Shown: in pieces, positions 44,035 to 53,180 of the stretch | How positions within the stretch are numbered: position 1 is the first letter of the stretch | Layout of the letters: every line of letters begins with the position of its first letter | Assembly: GCF_019343455.1 (NCBI RefSeq) | Contig: NZ_CP049362.1 | Coordinates: 3,038,001-3,102,000, forward strand | Origin: Alcaligenes ammonioxydans | GTDB lineage: Bacteria > Pseudomonadota > Gammaproteobacteria > Burkholderiales > Burkholderiaceae_B | DNA: 64,000 bases | Direction of reading: 5' to 3' | The notes under the pieces: generated by a model | Database searches by the model: none | Told to the model about the DNA's origin: nothing | The model's input: the letters and a program-made list of their open reading frames with translations, nothing else | Program-made: the position numbers and the translations under genes

Positions 44035-44787
44035 TTATTTGTTCAGATACACCGGGGCACGTTTTTCCTTGAACGCGTTCATCCCTTCCTTGGCATCATA
44101 ACTATCCTCGATCGCCTTCAGTTGGCGCATGGTGCGCGCCATTTGCTCGGACGGCCCACGTGTCAGCACCTCATTATTGATAAAGCGTTTGAGGGTCTGC
44201 AAAACACGGGGCGACATCTTGGCCAGATCCTGAGCCATGCGCACGGCTGCCTGAACTTGCTCACCGACCGGCACCACCTCATTGGCAAAACCCAGATCAT
44301 AAGCACGACGGGCTTCCAAGGTGCGGCACAACAGAATCACTTCCATGGCGGCATGATGCGGAATGCGCGAGGCCAGGCCGGAGATAATGCCGCCCGTAAA
44401 ACCCAGCTTGGCTTCCGGGTAGGAGAACTTGGCGCTCTCGGAGGCCACCAACAAATCCGTCATCATCGCCATCACCAGGGCCCCACCCACGCACCAGCCA
44501 CTGACAGCCGCAATAATGGGCTTGTCGGTTTCAAATCCTACCGTGGGGATGGCACGCCACAACTCGGGCCACTCATTAATATCGGCACCGGCAGAAAAAG
44601 CGTCATTACCTGCCCCGGTCAGCACGGCTACACGACGTGTGGGGTCCTCATCAAAAACCAAAAACGCCTGCTGCAGCTCCTTGACCACCGTGGCGCTCAA
44701 GGCATTGCGGCGATCAGGACGATTGATCGTAAAGATGGACACACCGTCATCGTGGTTTTCGACAAGAATGCACTGATAATCCGACAT
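44035..44787 (-). CDS. Enoyl-CoA hydratase/isomerase family protein
   Basis: A 250-residue crotonase. Oxyanion-hole segments are AFSAGADINEW and GWCVGGALVMAM; the YPEAKLGFTGG region carries the likely acid-base residues. An AGGAG ribosome-binding site precedes the ATG. Transcribed after the CoA ligase and before the thiol dioxygenase. In a thio-acid pathway it could hydrate or eliminate from a CoA thioester; in related DmdD, a crotonase releases methanethiol from methylthioacryloyl-CoA. The exact reaction is not known. Confidence 0.88.
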   Translation of the reverse strand: MSDYQCILVENHDDGVSIFTINRPDRRNALSATVVKELQQAFLVFDEDPTRRVAVLTGAGNDAFSAGADINEWPELWRAIPTVGFETDKPIIAAVSGWCVGGALVMAMMTDLLVASESAKFSYPEAKLGFTGGIISGLASRIPHHAAMEVILLCRTLEARRAYDLGFANEVVPVGEQVQAAVRMAQDLAKMSPRVLQTLKRFINNEVLTRGPSEQMARTMRQLKAIEDSYDAKEGMNAFKEKRAPVYLNK

Positions 44788-44830
44788 GGTTTACTCCTCC
44801 TGGGTATTGTTAAAAGAATCGATCTTGGTT

Positions 44831-46936
44831 TTATGCGCCTATGGACAGGCGGGCATCGACGGCGTGACAACGGGTGGCCGCCACGATCAATGGGTTGATA
44901 TCCAGTTCAAACTCGGTGTCGCGCAGGTCGTGAGCCAGGAAGCTGACACGCACAATCGCATCGAGCACCCCGGCCCGATCCAGCATGCGCCCCCGGTATC
45001 CCTGCAACAGCTTGTCGATCATCAAAGTAGACAAGAGTCGATCTGCATCAGCCAGAGTCAAAGGAGCGGCGGCAATCACCCGATCCGAGAGCATTTCCAC
45101 CAAAATGCCGCCCGCCCCAAACACCACCACCGGGCCAAACTGCGCATCCTGACGTGCTCCGATCAACAGCTCCACATCGCCTTTGGCCATGGCCTGCACC
45201 AAAACACCTTCCAGACGGGCATCCGCCTTATAGGCTTTGGCATTCGCGTAGAGCCGGGCAAAATCCCGTCGCAAGCCAGCCTCGTCGGCCACATCCAGCG
45301 CCACCCCGCCCGCTTCGGTTTTATGAACAATGTCGGGAGAGACAATCTTCATCACCACCGGGTAACCCATCTGCTCGGCCTGCGCCACGGCCTGTTCCAC
45401 GTCCTCACATACCTGGCCCAGATTCACCGGCAAGCCGTAATGCGCCAGCAATCGTTTGGACTGATCTTCATTAAGAACACCACGCGGCATCACACTAGGA
45501 GCCTGGCAGGCACTGGGGCGCATCGCTACCTGACGCGGCACGAACTGGCCATGACGTTTCCAGGCTGACAAGGCCAGGGCCGCCTCCAGACTGGAGCTGG
45601 CATACGCATGGCCGTGCTGGGCCAGCTTCTGCCGCAAAGGCTCGGATGTTGCACCGGCATCAAACGCCACCATGACGGGCTTGGCCCAGTGCGGTTCGGG
45701 ATGGATGATTTTTTCAATCAGAGCCGCCATCCATTCCTGCGGACACATGGAGGCCGTAATCAATACCGCATCGCTTTGCTGATCCTGCATCAGGGCATCC
45801 AAAGTGGCGCGGGCCACTTCGGTGCAATCCTGGGTCAGACGGGCGCCCAGATCCACCGGGTTATCCGCCTGCCCGGCCGGGTAGTGGACAGCCAAGGCAT
45901 GCTGGGTAGAAGCAGAAAAGCCGGACAGCTCCACGCCCTGCTCTGCCAAGGCATCTGCGGCCAGGGCTCCGCCGCCGCCCGAGGGCGTCACAATCGCAAC
46001 TTTGGAAATCGTGTTGCTGGTAAAGCGCACCATGCTGTTTGCCAACAGAAGCATGGCTCCCATATCGTCCATCAGGCTGATGCCTTCATCGCGGCAGACA
46101 CTGGCAAACACATCATGGTCCCCGGCGACACTGGCGGTATGCGAAAAGGCGGCTGCCTTGCCCGCACTGGAGCGCCCGGCCTTGACGGCCAGCCAGGGCT
46201 TGCCCGCGGCCTGCGCCCGGCGAGCCGTACGGCGCAAGGCCTGTGCATCCTTGATGCCTTCGATATAGGTACAGATCACCTGCGTCTTGGGATCATCAAT
46301 CAAGAAATCCACAAAGTCGCACAAGTCCAGATCTGCCTGGTTACCTACCGAGAAGCCATAGGTAAAGCCGCCGCCCATCGCCCATGCACGATCAAAGTAG
46401 GTGGTCATCAAGGCACCGCTTTGGCTGACAAAACCAATCGGACGCTCGGGCAGGCTATCCCTGTCCAGCACCGGCGACGAACACAACACCAGCTTGCGGC
46501 TGGGGCTGATCATGCCCAGGCAGTTGGGTCCGATCAGACGCATGCCCGACTCCCGGCAAATGCGCAGCAGCGCCTGCTCGCGCTCCAGCCCGCGCTCACC
46601 TGCATCAGCAAAGCCCGCCGAGATCACCAGCAGACCACGCACTCCCATTTGAGCCGCCATCTGCGCCTGCTCCAGAACGGTATCGGCCCCCACCGTAAAC
46701 ACGGCCAGATCCGGGGCGCTGTCCAGCGCAGCCAGACCGGGCACAGCGGGCAAACCAAACAGACTGCTGCGACTGGGATTGATGGGCAGGACCTTGCCGC
46801 CATACCCGTGCTTGAGCAGCATGCGAAACAGTCGCCCGCCAAACTTGGACTGATCTTCCGAGGCGCCGACCAAAGCTATGGATGCCGGGTCCAGCAAAGC
46901 GTCCAGCGTGCTGGCGCCAGTGACGGTTTCCATCAC
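44831..46936 (-). CDS. Acetate--CoA ligase family protein (ADP-forming type)
   Basis: A 701-residue fusion: N-terminal CoA-binding Rossmann domain (PASIALVGASEDQSKFGGRLF, residues about 12-130), the succinyl-CoA ligase-like domains in the middle (GFVSQSGALM, VTPSGGGGALAADAL), and a C-terminal ATP-grasp domain (about 480-701, GYPVVMKIVSPDIVHKTEAGGV). It activates a carboxylic acid to its CoA thioester at the cost of ATP. It lies 31 nt after the Bug receptor. Here it may activate the imported thio-acid or its sulfinate. Confidence 0.9.
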   Translation of the reverse strand: MMETVTGASTLDALLDPASIALVGASEDQSKFGGRLFRMLLKHGYGGKVLPINPSRSSLFGLPAVPGLAALDSAPDLAVFTVGADTVLEQAQMAAQMGVRGLLVISAGFADAGERGLEREQALLRICRESGMRLIGPNCLGMISPSRKLVLCSSPVLDRDSLPERPIGFVSQSGALMTTYFDRAWAMGGGFTYGFSVGNQADLDLCDFVDFLIDDPKTQVICTYIEGIKDAQALRRTARRAQAAGKPWLAVKAGRSSAGKAAAFSHTASVAGDHDVFASVCRDEGISLMDDMGAMLLLANSMVRFTSNTISKVAIVTPSGGGGALAADALAEQGVELSGFSASTQHALAVHYPAGQADNPVDLGARLTQDCTEVARATLDALMQDQQSDAVLITASMCPQEWMAALIEKIIHPEPHWAKPVMVAFDAGATSEPLRQKLAQHGHAYASSSLEAALALSAWKRHGQFVPRQVAMRPSACQAPSVMPRGVLNEDQSKRLLAHYGLPVNLGQVCEDVEQAVAQAEQMGYPVVMKIVSPDIVHKTEAGGVALDVADEAGLRRDFARLYANAKAYKADARLEGVLVQAMAKGDVELLIGARQDAQFGPVVVFGAGGILVEMLSDRVIAAAPLTLADADRLLSTLMIDKLLQGYRGRMLDRAGVLDAIVRVSFLAHDLRDTEFELDINPLIVAATRCHAVDARLSIGA

Positions 46937-46967
46937 GTTTGTCTCCTGTTGGTGGTTCTGTGAGCGT

Positions 46968-47966
46968 TTAGTTATCGCTCATCTTGATAGTCTTGAGCAG
47001 CTCGCTGTAATAAGCCCGGCTCTTTTCCAGATCCTTCGCATAGGCATCGCCATCTTTCCAGCTGGCGCTGACACTGATACGGTGGAAGCGTTCCTGCGTT
47101 TGCGGTTCGGCCAGAATTTCTTCGGTGGCCTTGGCCAGCTTGTTCATGACATCGTCAGGTGTGCCTGCCGGTACAGCCAGTCCCCAGAACCCCTCAAAAG
47201 GCAAGGCCAGATCAAAGCCCGCTTCCTGAGGAGTGGGCACGTCCGGCAGTTCTGGATGACGCACGCTGGCGTACGTCACCAAGGCTTTGGCCTTGCCACT
47301 TTTCACCAGCTCCAGCCCCACCCCATCGATAAAGAAGTCAATGTGATTGCCCATGAGGGCCGTCATGGTATCTGCCGAGCCTTTGAAGGGGACGTGCAGC
47401 AGGTCCAGCTTCTGGGCATTTTCCAGAATCTCTCCTGCCAAGTGGCCTCCAGACGCAATACCGGCCGAGCCATAGGTCAGGGTGCCGGGCTCTTTGCGCG
47501 CCAGTTCCACAAACTCTTTCAGGTTGGAGACGGGCAGGTCATTGCGTACCGTCATGATGGGAAGATAGCCAGCCAGACTGCCGACAAACTCAAAACCTTT
47601 TACCGGGTCATAAGGCACATCGCGTATATAGGGCAACACGGTAAAGGCCGTGCTGGTCGCCAGCAACAAGGTATAGCCATCAGGTTTGGCGCGCCCCACC
47701 ATCGACGTTCCCAGCGAAGTGGTGCCGCCGGGTCGGTTCTCAATAACGACAGGCACGCCCAGCTTGACGCGCAGGCGGTCGGCAAATACTCGCGCCAGGT
47801 TGTCACTGTTGCCGCCGGGGGGATAAGGAACCACAAAGGTCACTTCACGGCTGGGGTAGGCGTCAGCCGCACTGGCCGCCGGTACAGAAAAACTGCTGAC
47901 TGCAGCCAGCCCCGAGACCAGCAAAGTACGTAGCAACCCGGTGGGCGAAAAAAAAGAACTGGACAT
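46968..47966 (-). CDS. Bug-family (TctC) periplasmic substrate-binding protein
   Basis: About 332 residues. Start at MSSSFFSPTG with GGAGG in front; signal peptide ends ASAAD. The mature part has the Bug hallmarks YPSREVTFVVPYPPGGNSD, ENRPGGTTSLG and KPDGYTLLL. Such receptors abound in Alcaligenaceae and bind small carboxylates for tripartite TctAB transporters, whose genes are not here. First gene of the operon, facing acuI across a 339-bp control region. Confidence 0.92.
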   Translation of the reverse strand: MSSSFFSPTGLLRTLLVSGLAAVSSFSVPAASAADAYPSREVTFVVPYPPGGNSDNLARVFADRLRVKLGVPVVIENRPGGTTSLGTSMVGRAKPDGYTLLLATSTAFTVLPYIRDVPYDPVKGFEFVGSLAGYLPIMTVRNDLPVSNLKEFVELARKEPGTLTYGSAGIASGGHLAGEILENAQKLDLLHVPFKGSADTMTALMGNHIDFFIDGVGLELVKSGKAKALVTYASVRHPELPDVPTPQEAGFDLALPFEGFWGLAVPAGTPDDVMNKLAKATEEILAEPQTQERFHRISVSASWKDGDAYAKDLEKSRAYYSELLKTIKMSDN

Positions 47967-48003
47967 GATCCTTGCCTCCTGTGTGAGGGAGCAACCCTCT
48001 TTT

Positions 48004-48028
48004 GTTCCAATATATAGAACGCTGTTCT
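48004..48028 (+). promoter_or_regulatory. Candidate IclR operator, Bug-operon side
   Basis: GTTC-N9-GAAC-N3-GTTC, with AGAACGCTGTTCT as a perfect 5-bp-arm palindrome (48016-48028). It starts 38 bp upstream of the Bug gene ATG. Confidence 0.6.
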
Positions 48029-48250
48029 TGTTTTTGATATTAAAAATGCCGCGTAAACGGCTTGAATACAACAGACAGCAACAACACAAGCAACTGAGGA
48101 CAACGGCTCAAATATAGGGAGATTTGATTTCAAGTGTCAACTATTAATCCCCCTCGGGATTTCCCCAGTCTGTTGATCCTGGTGCTTTAGGCTTGACCGC
48201 AACGCGCTTCTGGATAAAATGAAAATACTGCTTTTTTATGTCATTTTGAA

Positions 48251-48274
48251 GAACGCTGTTCCAAATATCAGAAC
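48251..48274 (+). promoter_or_regulatory. Candidate IclR operator, acuI side
   Basis: GAAC-N3-GTTC-N9-GAAC, the mirror image of the site at 48004-48027 and with the same GAACGCTGTTC core. It ends 31 bp before the acuI ATG. Confidence 0.6.
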
Positions 48275-48305
48275 ACAACTCTTAACTGATCGAAGGAATT
48301 CATTC

Positions 48306-49292
48306 ATGTTCTCTGCCATTGTCATCGACAAAACCGACGGCCAATACAAAGCCAGCCTGCAAACCCTGGACGAGTCCGCCCTGCCCGAAGGCCAGGTCAC
48401 GGTTCGCATCGACTACTCCACCCTGAACTTCAAAGACGGTTTGGCCATGACGGGCAAATCGCCGGTAGTGCGTCAGTTCCCCATGGTGCCCGGCATCGAC
48501 TTCGCCGGTACCGTCACTGACAGCAGCGACCCGAATTTCAAGCCCGGCCAGAAGGTAGTGCTTAACGGCTGGGGCCTGGGTGAAGTGCATTGGGGTGGCC
48601 TGGCCCAGCAGGCACGCGTCAAGGGCGATTGGCTGATCCCCCTGCCCGAAGCCTTCTCCACCCAGCAAGCCATGATGATTGGTACCGCGGGCTACACCGC
48701 CGCCCTGTGCGTACGTGCCTTGCAGCGCCAGGGCGTCACGCCCGACAAGGGCCCGATTCTGGTTACGGGAGCCGCGGGTGGCGTAGGCAGTGTCAGCGTA
48801 GCCCTGCTCCATGCCCTGGGCTACACCGTGATGGCCAGCACGGGCCGCCCTCAAGAAGAAAGCTATCTGAAGGCGCTGGGCGCCAGCGAAATTGTGGACC
48901 GCAACACCTTGAGCGAACCCGGCAAGCCGCTTGGCAAAGAACGCTGGGCCGGTGCCATCGACAGCGTGGGCAGCCACACCCTGGCCAATGTGTGCGCGGG
49001 CACGCAGTACTTGGGCGCCGTGGCCGCTTGTGGTCTGGCTCAAGGCATGGACTTCCCTGCTTCCGTGGCCCCCTTCATTCTGCGTGGCGTGCAGTTGATT
49101 GGTGTGGATAGCGTGCATTGCCCCAAACCCGAGCGTTTGGCGGCTTGGGACTTGCTGGCCAAGCATTTGTCTATTGAAGCCCTGGAGCGCATCGGTGCCA
49201 GCACCATCACGCTTTCCCAAGCCATTGATCAGGCCGCTCAGCTACTGGAAGGCAAGGTACGCGGCCGCATCGTGGTTGATGTCAACGCTTAA
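48306..49292 (+). CDS. acuI: Acryloyl-CoA reductase/quinone oxidoreductase (AcuI/YhdH family)
   Basis: A 328-residue medium-chain dehydrogenase/reductase without the structural zinc. Start at MFSAIVIDKTDG behind GAAGGAA. Signatures: YSTLNFKDGLAMTGK, GIDFAGTV, NADPH fold VTGAAGGVGSVSVALL and the AASGRP-like STGRPQEE segment after it. Family members reduce acryloyl-CoA to propionyl-CoA. It starts an operon with a CaiB/BaiF transferase and a crotonase, and is divergent from the Bug operon. The role fits removal of toxic acryloyl-CoA from a C3 acid route. Confidence 0.88.
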   Translation: MFSAIVIDKTDGQYKASLQTLDESALPEGQVTVRIDYSTLNFKDGLAMTGKSPVVRQFPMVPGIDFAGTVTDSSDPNFKPGQKVVLNGWGLGEVHWGGLAQQARVKGDWLIPLPEAFSTQQAMMIGTAGYTAALCVRALQRQGVTPDKGPILVTGAAGGVGSVSVALLHALGYTVMASTGRPQEESYLKALGASEIVDRNTLSEPGKPLGKERWAGAIDSVGSHTLANVCAGTQYLGAVAACGLAQGMDFPASVAPFILRGVQLIGVDSVHCPKPERLAAWDLLAKHLSIEALERIGASTITLSQAIDQAAQLLEGKVRGRIVVDVNA

Positions 49293-49338
49293 GGCCGGGT
49301 CGGCCCCCCCTTTACCTGTCACGCTCTGGAGCTGATTC

Positions 49339-50490
49339 ATGGATACGACATTGCCCCTGAACGGGGTTCGGATACTGGAATTTTGCAATGTGGCCGCTGG
49401 CCCGTACTGCGGTATGTTATTGGCCGATATGGGGGCCGACGTCATCAAGATCGAGCACCCTAAAGGGGGTGACACCTTGCGAAGCTGGCCACCCATCAAC
49501 CAGGGCTATAGCGAGAACTTTGCTTCGCTAAACCGCAACAAGCGTTCAGTAACGCTGGATCTGAAAAACCCCGATGATGTGGCCAAGGCACGCCAGCTGG
49601 TACTGGATGCCGACGTCTTGCTGGAGAACAACCGGCCCGGCGTCATGCAGCGTTTAGGGCTGGATTATGAAAGCCTGAAGGCCCTGAATCCCAGGCTGCT
49701 GTATTGCTCGATTTCGGCCTACGGGCAAAGCGGTCCGCGCTCGCAGGAAGGCGGCTTTGACCTGACCATCCAGGCCATGAGCGGCGTGATGAGCGTAACG
49801 GGCGAAGCCGGCGGCGCCCCGGTCAAGTGTGGTGTGCCGCTGGCAGACTTTGCTGCCGGTTTATATGCCGCTTTTGCCATCAGCGCCGCCCTGCCGCAAG
49901 CACGCGCCACCGGTCAGGGCGCGCATATCGACGTCCCCATGCTGGGTACTACGCTGGCCATCGCTGCGCTGCAAACCTCGGAATATTTTGGCAGCGGCCG
50001 CGATCCGGACAAGCTGGGCTCCGCTCACCCACGCAATGCTCCCTATCAGGCATTCCAGTGCAAAGGCGGTTACTTCGCCATGGCAGCGGGCAACGATGCA
50101 CTATGGCGATCTGTCTGTCAGGTCGTTGAACGCCCTGATCTGACCGAGGACGAGCGTTTTACCAGCACCACCTTGCGCGCCAAACATCAAGATGCCTTGC
50201 GTGAACTGCTGGAAGCCATTTTTGCGCAACACGACTCCGAACACTGGCTGGCTCAATTCCGTGCCCAGGGCGTACCGTGCAGCCCCATCAACCGCTATTC
50301 CGACGTCTTGCGCGACCCGCAAGTCGAGCACATGCAATGGGTGCAAAACATCCGCCTGCCGGGTACGGATACCGAAACCCGCACCTTTGTCTCGCCCCTG
50401 CGTATCAATGGGGTGGGCTTGCCCGTCCGTCTGGCACCACCCGCGCTGGGCGAGCACAACGACAGCATCCTGCACGGAGTCACCCCATGA
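49339..50490 (+). CDS. CaiB/BaiF family III CoA-transferase
   Basis: A 383-residue class III CoA-transferase. Hallmarks: LPLNGVRILEFCNVAAGPYCGMLLADMGADVIKIE with the catalytic Asp expected at about residue 165-170 in the PVKCGVPLADFAAGLYAA stretch, plus NKRSVTLDLKNP. It moves CoA between carboxylic acids. It overlaps the next gene by 4 nt (ATGA). In the Advenella 3-sulfinopropionate pathway an enzyme of this family makes 3-sulfinopropionyl-CoA, which is the basis for the suggested role. Confidence 0.9.
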   Translation: MDTTLPLNGVRILEFCNVAAGPYCGMLLADMGADVIKIEHPKGGDTLRSWPPINQGYSENFASLNRNKRSVTLDLKNPDDVAKARQLVLDADVLLENNRPGVMQRLGLDYESLKALNPRLLYCSISAYGQSGPRSQEGGFDLTIQAMSGVMSVTGEAGGAPVKCGVPLADFAAGLYAAFAISAALPQARATGQGAHIDVPMLGTTLAIAALQTSEYFGSGRDPDKLGSAHPRNAPYQAFQCKGGYFAMAAGNDALWRSVCQVVERPDLTEDERFTSTTLRAKHQDALRELLEAIFAQHDSEHWLAQFRAQGVPCSPINRYSDVLRDPQVEHMQWVQNIRLPGTDTETRTFVSPLRINGVGLPVRLAPPALGEHNDSILHGVTP

Positions 50491-51239
50491 CCGCGCGGTA
50501 CGGCAGCAGCAGCCCCAGCCTGAACGTGGACTGCCAGGATAAAGTCTGGACCCTGACACTGAACCGGCCTGACAAGCGCAATGCCTTGTCAGCCGAGCTG
50601 GTAGAAGCCTTGATCGCGGCCGTGCAGGCCGCAGAACAGGCCCAGGCCGATTTATTGATTCTGCGCGGGGAAGGCCGCAACTTCAGTGCGGGTTTTGACT
50701 TCAGCGACTACGAGCAGCAAAGCGAAGGGGATCTGGTACTGCGATTTATCCGCATCGAAACCCTTCTGCAGCTGCTGGCTCACACACCATGCGCCACCTT
50801 GGCCCTGGCGCATGGGCAAAACTTTGGGGCAGGCGTGGATTTGATTGCGGTCTGCCGTCAACGCGTCGCCAGCGCGGATGCTCGCTTTCGCATGCCTGGA
50901 CTGCAATTTGGCCTGGCACTGGGAACCGGCAGACTGGCGGCCTTGATTGGCGGCCAGCAGGCTCATCAGCTTCTGGCAGGCAGCCAGGTGTTTGATGCTG
51001 CCAAAGCAGAGCAACTGGGTTTTATTGAAGGGATACAAGAGCCTGACACATGGCCTGCTGTCATCGAGCAGGCGCAACAGACAGCAGGCTTGCTGGACGC
51101 AACCAGTCGCGCCTATCTGCATCAGTTAACCGGCTGCCCACAACAGGTTGATCGGGATATGGCGGCCTTGGTGCGCTCTGCGTCCGCACCCGGTATCAAA
51201 CAAAGAATTGCGGCCTTCAGGCAGGCCGCGACGTCTTGA
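50487..51239 (+). CDS. Enoyl-CoA hydratase/isomerase family protein, second copy
   Basis: A 250-residue crotonase. Start at MTARYGSSS overlaps the transferase stop. LNRPDKRNALSAELVEA, NFSAGFDFSDYE and GQNFGAGVDLIAVC (oxyanion hole) are visible, but the usual Glu positions around FRMPGLQFGLALGTGRLA differ from canonical hydratases, so the reaction may be another one. Last gene of the acuI operon. Confidence 0.86.
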   Translation: MTARYGSSSPSLNVDCQDKVWTLTLNRPDKRNALSAELVEALIAAVQAAEQAQADLLILRGEGRNFSAGFDFSDYEQQSEGDLVLRFIRIETLLQLLAHTPCATLALAHGQNFGAGVDLIAVCRQRVASADARFRMPGLQFGLALGTGRLAALIGGQQAHQLLAGSQVFDAAKAEQLGFIEGIQEPDTWPAVIEQAQQTAGLLDATSRAYLHQLTGCPQQVDRDMAALVRSASAPGIKQRIAAFRQAATS

Positions 51240-51351
51240 GTTCTTTGGTTTGAATTGAACTGTCCCAGAAAACCGGGGCAAGCTCCAAACTGTGACAACC
51301 GCTCAAAGCCGGGCTGCTTCATCCAGCCCGGAACCTATCCGCTACAGCGGT

Positions 51352-52101
51352 TTAGCGACCGCTATACCCTAATCGGCGCGAGATCTGCGCGGCGGCCGTC
51401 ACCAGTGTTTTACCGGCCTGCACCAAGCGGGCCTCCTCCAGCCGTTCCGCAGGCCCGGAAATCCCCAAAGCCGCCACCACCATTCCACGGCTATCGTAAA
51501 TAGGCGCGGCCGCGCCCACGACCTGTTCACGCCATTCGCCACGATTGAGTGCAAACCCTTGCTCGCGCACCTGCTCCAGCTCGCGACGCAGATCACCAAA
51601 CTTGACCAGGCTACGGGGGGTATAGGGCTTGAGGCGGTTCTTGAGAAGATTGAGCGTGTCTTCACTGGCCCAGGCCAGCAGAGCCTTGCCCGTGGCCACG
51701 CACTGCGCAGGCGAGCGTCCGCCCACGGTGGTGTAGGCTCGCACCGGCTGCGGACTGTCCATCTTTTCGATATACAGCACCTCTACCCCATCGAGCAGCG
51801 AGAGGTGGACGGTTTCCTGAGTCTGCTCGGCCAGCTCTTTCATGAAGGGCAAGGCCTCCGTCCGCACATCCAGCCGGTTGGCCAGGCCCGAGCCCAGCTC
51901 CCAGAGCTTCATGGTCAGCTCATAGCGTCCGGTGTCTTCGTTCTTGCGCGCAAAGCCTTGATGAACCAGCGCCTGCAGCAAACGATGCACATTGCTTTTA
52001 TTGAGCATCAGTTGATTGGCCAGCTCGGTCACGCCCGAGCCTCGTTCGTGCTTGGCCAGGGCTTCCAGGAGCACCAGGCCCTTAACAAAAGTCTTGTCCA
52101 A
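51352..52101 (-). CDS. IclR-family transcriptional regulator
   Basis: A 249-residue IclR protein: N-terminal winged helix (KGLVLLEALAKHERGSGVTELANQLMLNKSNVHRLLQALVHQGF) and C-terminal effector domain ending with VVAALGISGP and AAQISRRLGY. It converges with the acuI operon, and its likely targets are the mirror-image GAAC/GTTC sites between the Bug and acuI operons. An inverted repeat CATGA-N6-TCATG (52130-52145) lies just upstream and may be its own operator. Ligand unknown; a thio-acid or CoA ester is likely. Confidence 0.9.
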   Translation of the reverse strand: MDKTFVKGLVLLEALAKHERGSGVTELANQLMLNKSNVHRLLQALVHQGFARKNEDTGRYELTMKLWELGSGLANRLDVRTEALPFMKELAEQTQETVHLSLLDGVEVLYIEKMDSPQPVRAYTTVGGRSPAQCVATGKALLAWASEDTLNLLKNRLKPYTPRSLVKFGDLRRELEQVREQGFALNRGEWREQVVGAAAPIYDSRGMVVAALGISGPAERLEEARLVQAGKTLVTAAAQISRRLGYSGR

Positions 52102-52497
52102 TCGAATATCCCATCCATCACTAAAAGTGCATGAATTGTCTCATGGAACCGGACTTCTGCCTGTGAGAGTGGGGGAACTGACTCAAAAACAAAACAGACT
52201 GCTCGACCTTTGCCTGTTCATCTAAAGCATTGCACCTGGCACGCGCCTGTCCGCAGGATTGAGGGCTGGCTGGCGGACTATTATCCCACTCACTCTCCCC
52301 TGACAGATTGACCTGCAAGATGGCAAACGTGTCGGTGGGCTGACAGGTTGCAGCCTGTCACGCGAGAAGCCCGGGGTATCAATTACACATGGACGCCCTC
52401 TGCGTGCCCTCAAAATAGGCCAAGCATTACCCAAAACACAATCTCACTTGCCGCTTCCCAGCCTTTGCCGAAAGCGTGTAAAAAGAGTCTTTATGCC
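52102..52497. other. Intergenic region between iclR and the DUF2478 gene
   Basis: About 400 bp with divergent promoters expected at both ends. Apart from the CATGA-N6-TCATG repeat at 52130-52145 I see no clear element and no gene. Confidence 0.4.
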
Positions 52498-53058
52498 ATG
52501 AATCAAAAAGCAGACCGGAGCTCAACCCTGATGGACACCCCTTCTACGCCCGTTGCCCTTGCCGCCATCGTACATGCGGGCAAAGGCAGTGCTGATGCCC
52601 TGCTGCTGGAATTCATACAGGCGCTGCGCGCTCAACATTACCGTGTCTACGGCCTGGTGCAAGGCCCCGCCATCCAGAAGGGAGATCACAGCCTGCGCAC
52701 CGTGCAGGATCTGGACAAAGGCACTCTCTACCCCATCACTCAGAATCTGGGAACCGAATCCAGCGCCTGTCGCCTGGATATTGGCGCCTTGCTGCACGCC
52801 AGCGAAGTGCTACGACAGGCGCTGGACAGTCATGCCGATCTGGTGATTGTGAATCGTTTTGGAATTATGGAAGCCGATGGTCAAGGTTTTAACGACGAAA
52901 TCCTGGCCTTGATCGATAAAGGCTACCCGGTACTGACTGTTGTGTCTCATACCTACCTGCCTGCATGGCGCGCGTTCACAGGGGGCCTGGCGGTGGAACT
53001 GGAGCCCGAGCATCAGGCGCTGTGGAACTGGTTCGAGAGCAGCCGTCAGGCCGCCTGA
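52498..53058 (+). CDS. DUF2478 family protein
   Basis: About 186 residues, cytosolic. The N-terminal VALAAIVHAGKGSADALL has a P-loop-like look, followed by YRVYGLVQG, SACRLDIGALLHASEVL, DLVIVNRFGIMEADGQGF and PVLTVVSHTYLPAWRAFTGG, which match the DUF2478 family (NTPase-like, sometimes encoded beside molybdate transport genes). Translation might start 33 nt later at a second Met. The function is not known. A molybdenum link would suit the molybdenum hydroxylase at the left edge, but this is speculation. Confidence 0.78.
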   Translation: MNQKADRSSTLMDTPSTPVALAAIVHAGKGSADALLLEFIQALRAQHYRVYGLVQGPAIQKGDHSLRTVQDLDKGTLYPITQNLGTESSACRLDIGALLHASEVLRQALDSHADLVIVNRFGIMEADGQGFNDEILALIDKGYPVLTVVSHTYLPAWRAFTGGLAVELEPEHQALWNWFESSRQAA

Positions 53059-53088
53059 ACCGGACGCCTGACCGGACTACGTTGAGCG

Positions 53089-53131
53089 AGCTTGCCTGAC
53101 TGCCGGAGTCGCTCCGCCAGCCAGGCAAGCT
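53089..53131. terminator. Long hairpin between convergent genes
   Basis: AGCTTGCCTG (53089-53098) pairs with CAGGCAAGCT (53122-53131), and the inner part forms a further CTGCCGGAG/CTCCGCCAG stem. There is no T run; it probably ends both the DUF2478 and autotransporter transcripts. Confidence 0.6.
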
Positions 53132-53180
53132 GACGGGACACACACAGACAGCAAGCGTTCAAAATGACGACTAACAAGGC

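Noticed and set aside
45608..46963. 451-codon antisense ORF opposite the CoA ligase gene
   Set aside because: Codon-bias shadow of a clear CoA-ligase; no ribosome-binding site and implausible composition.
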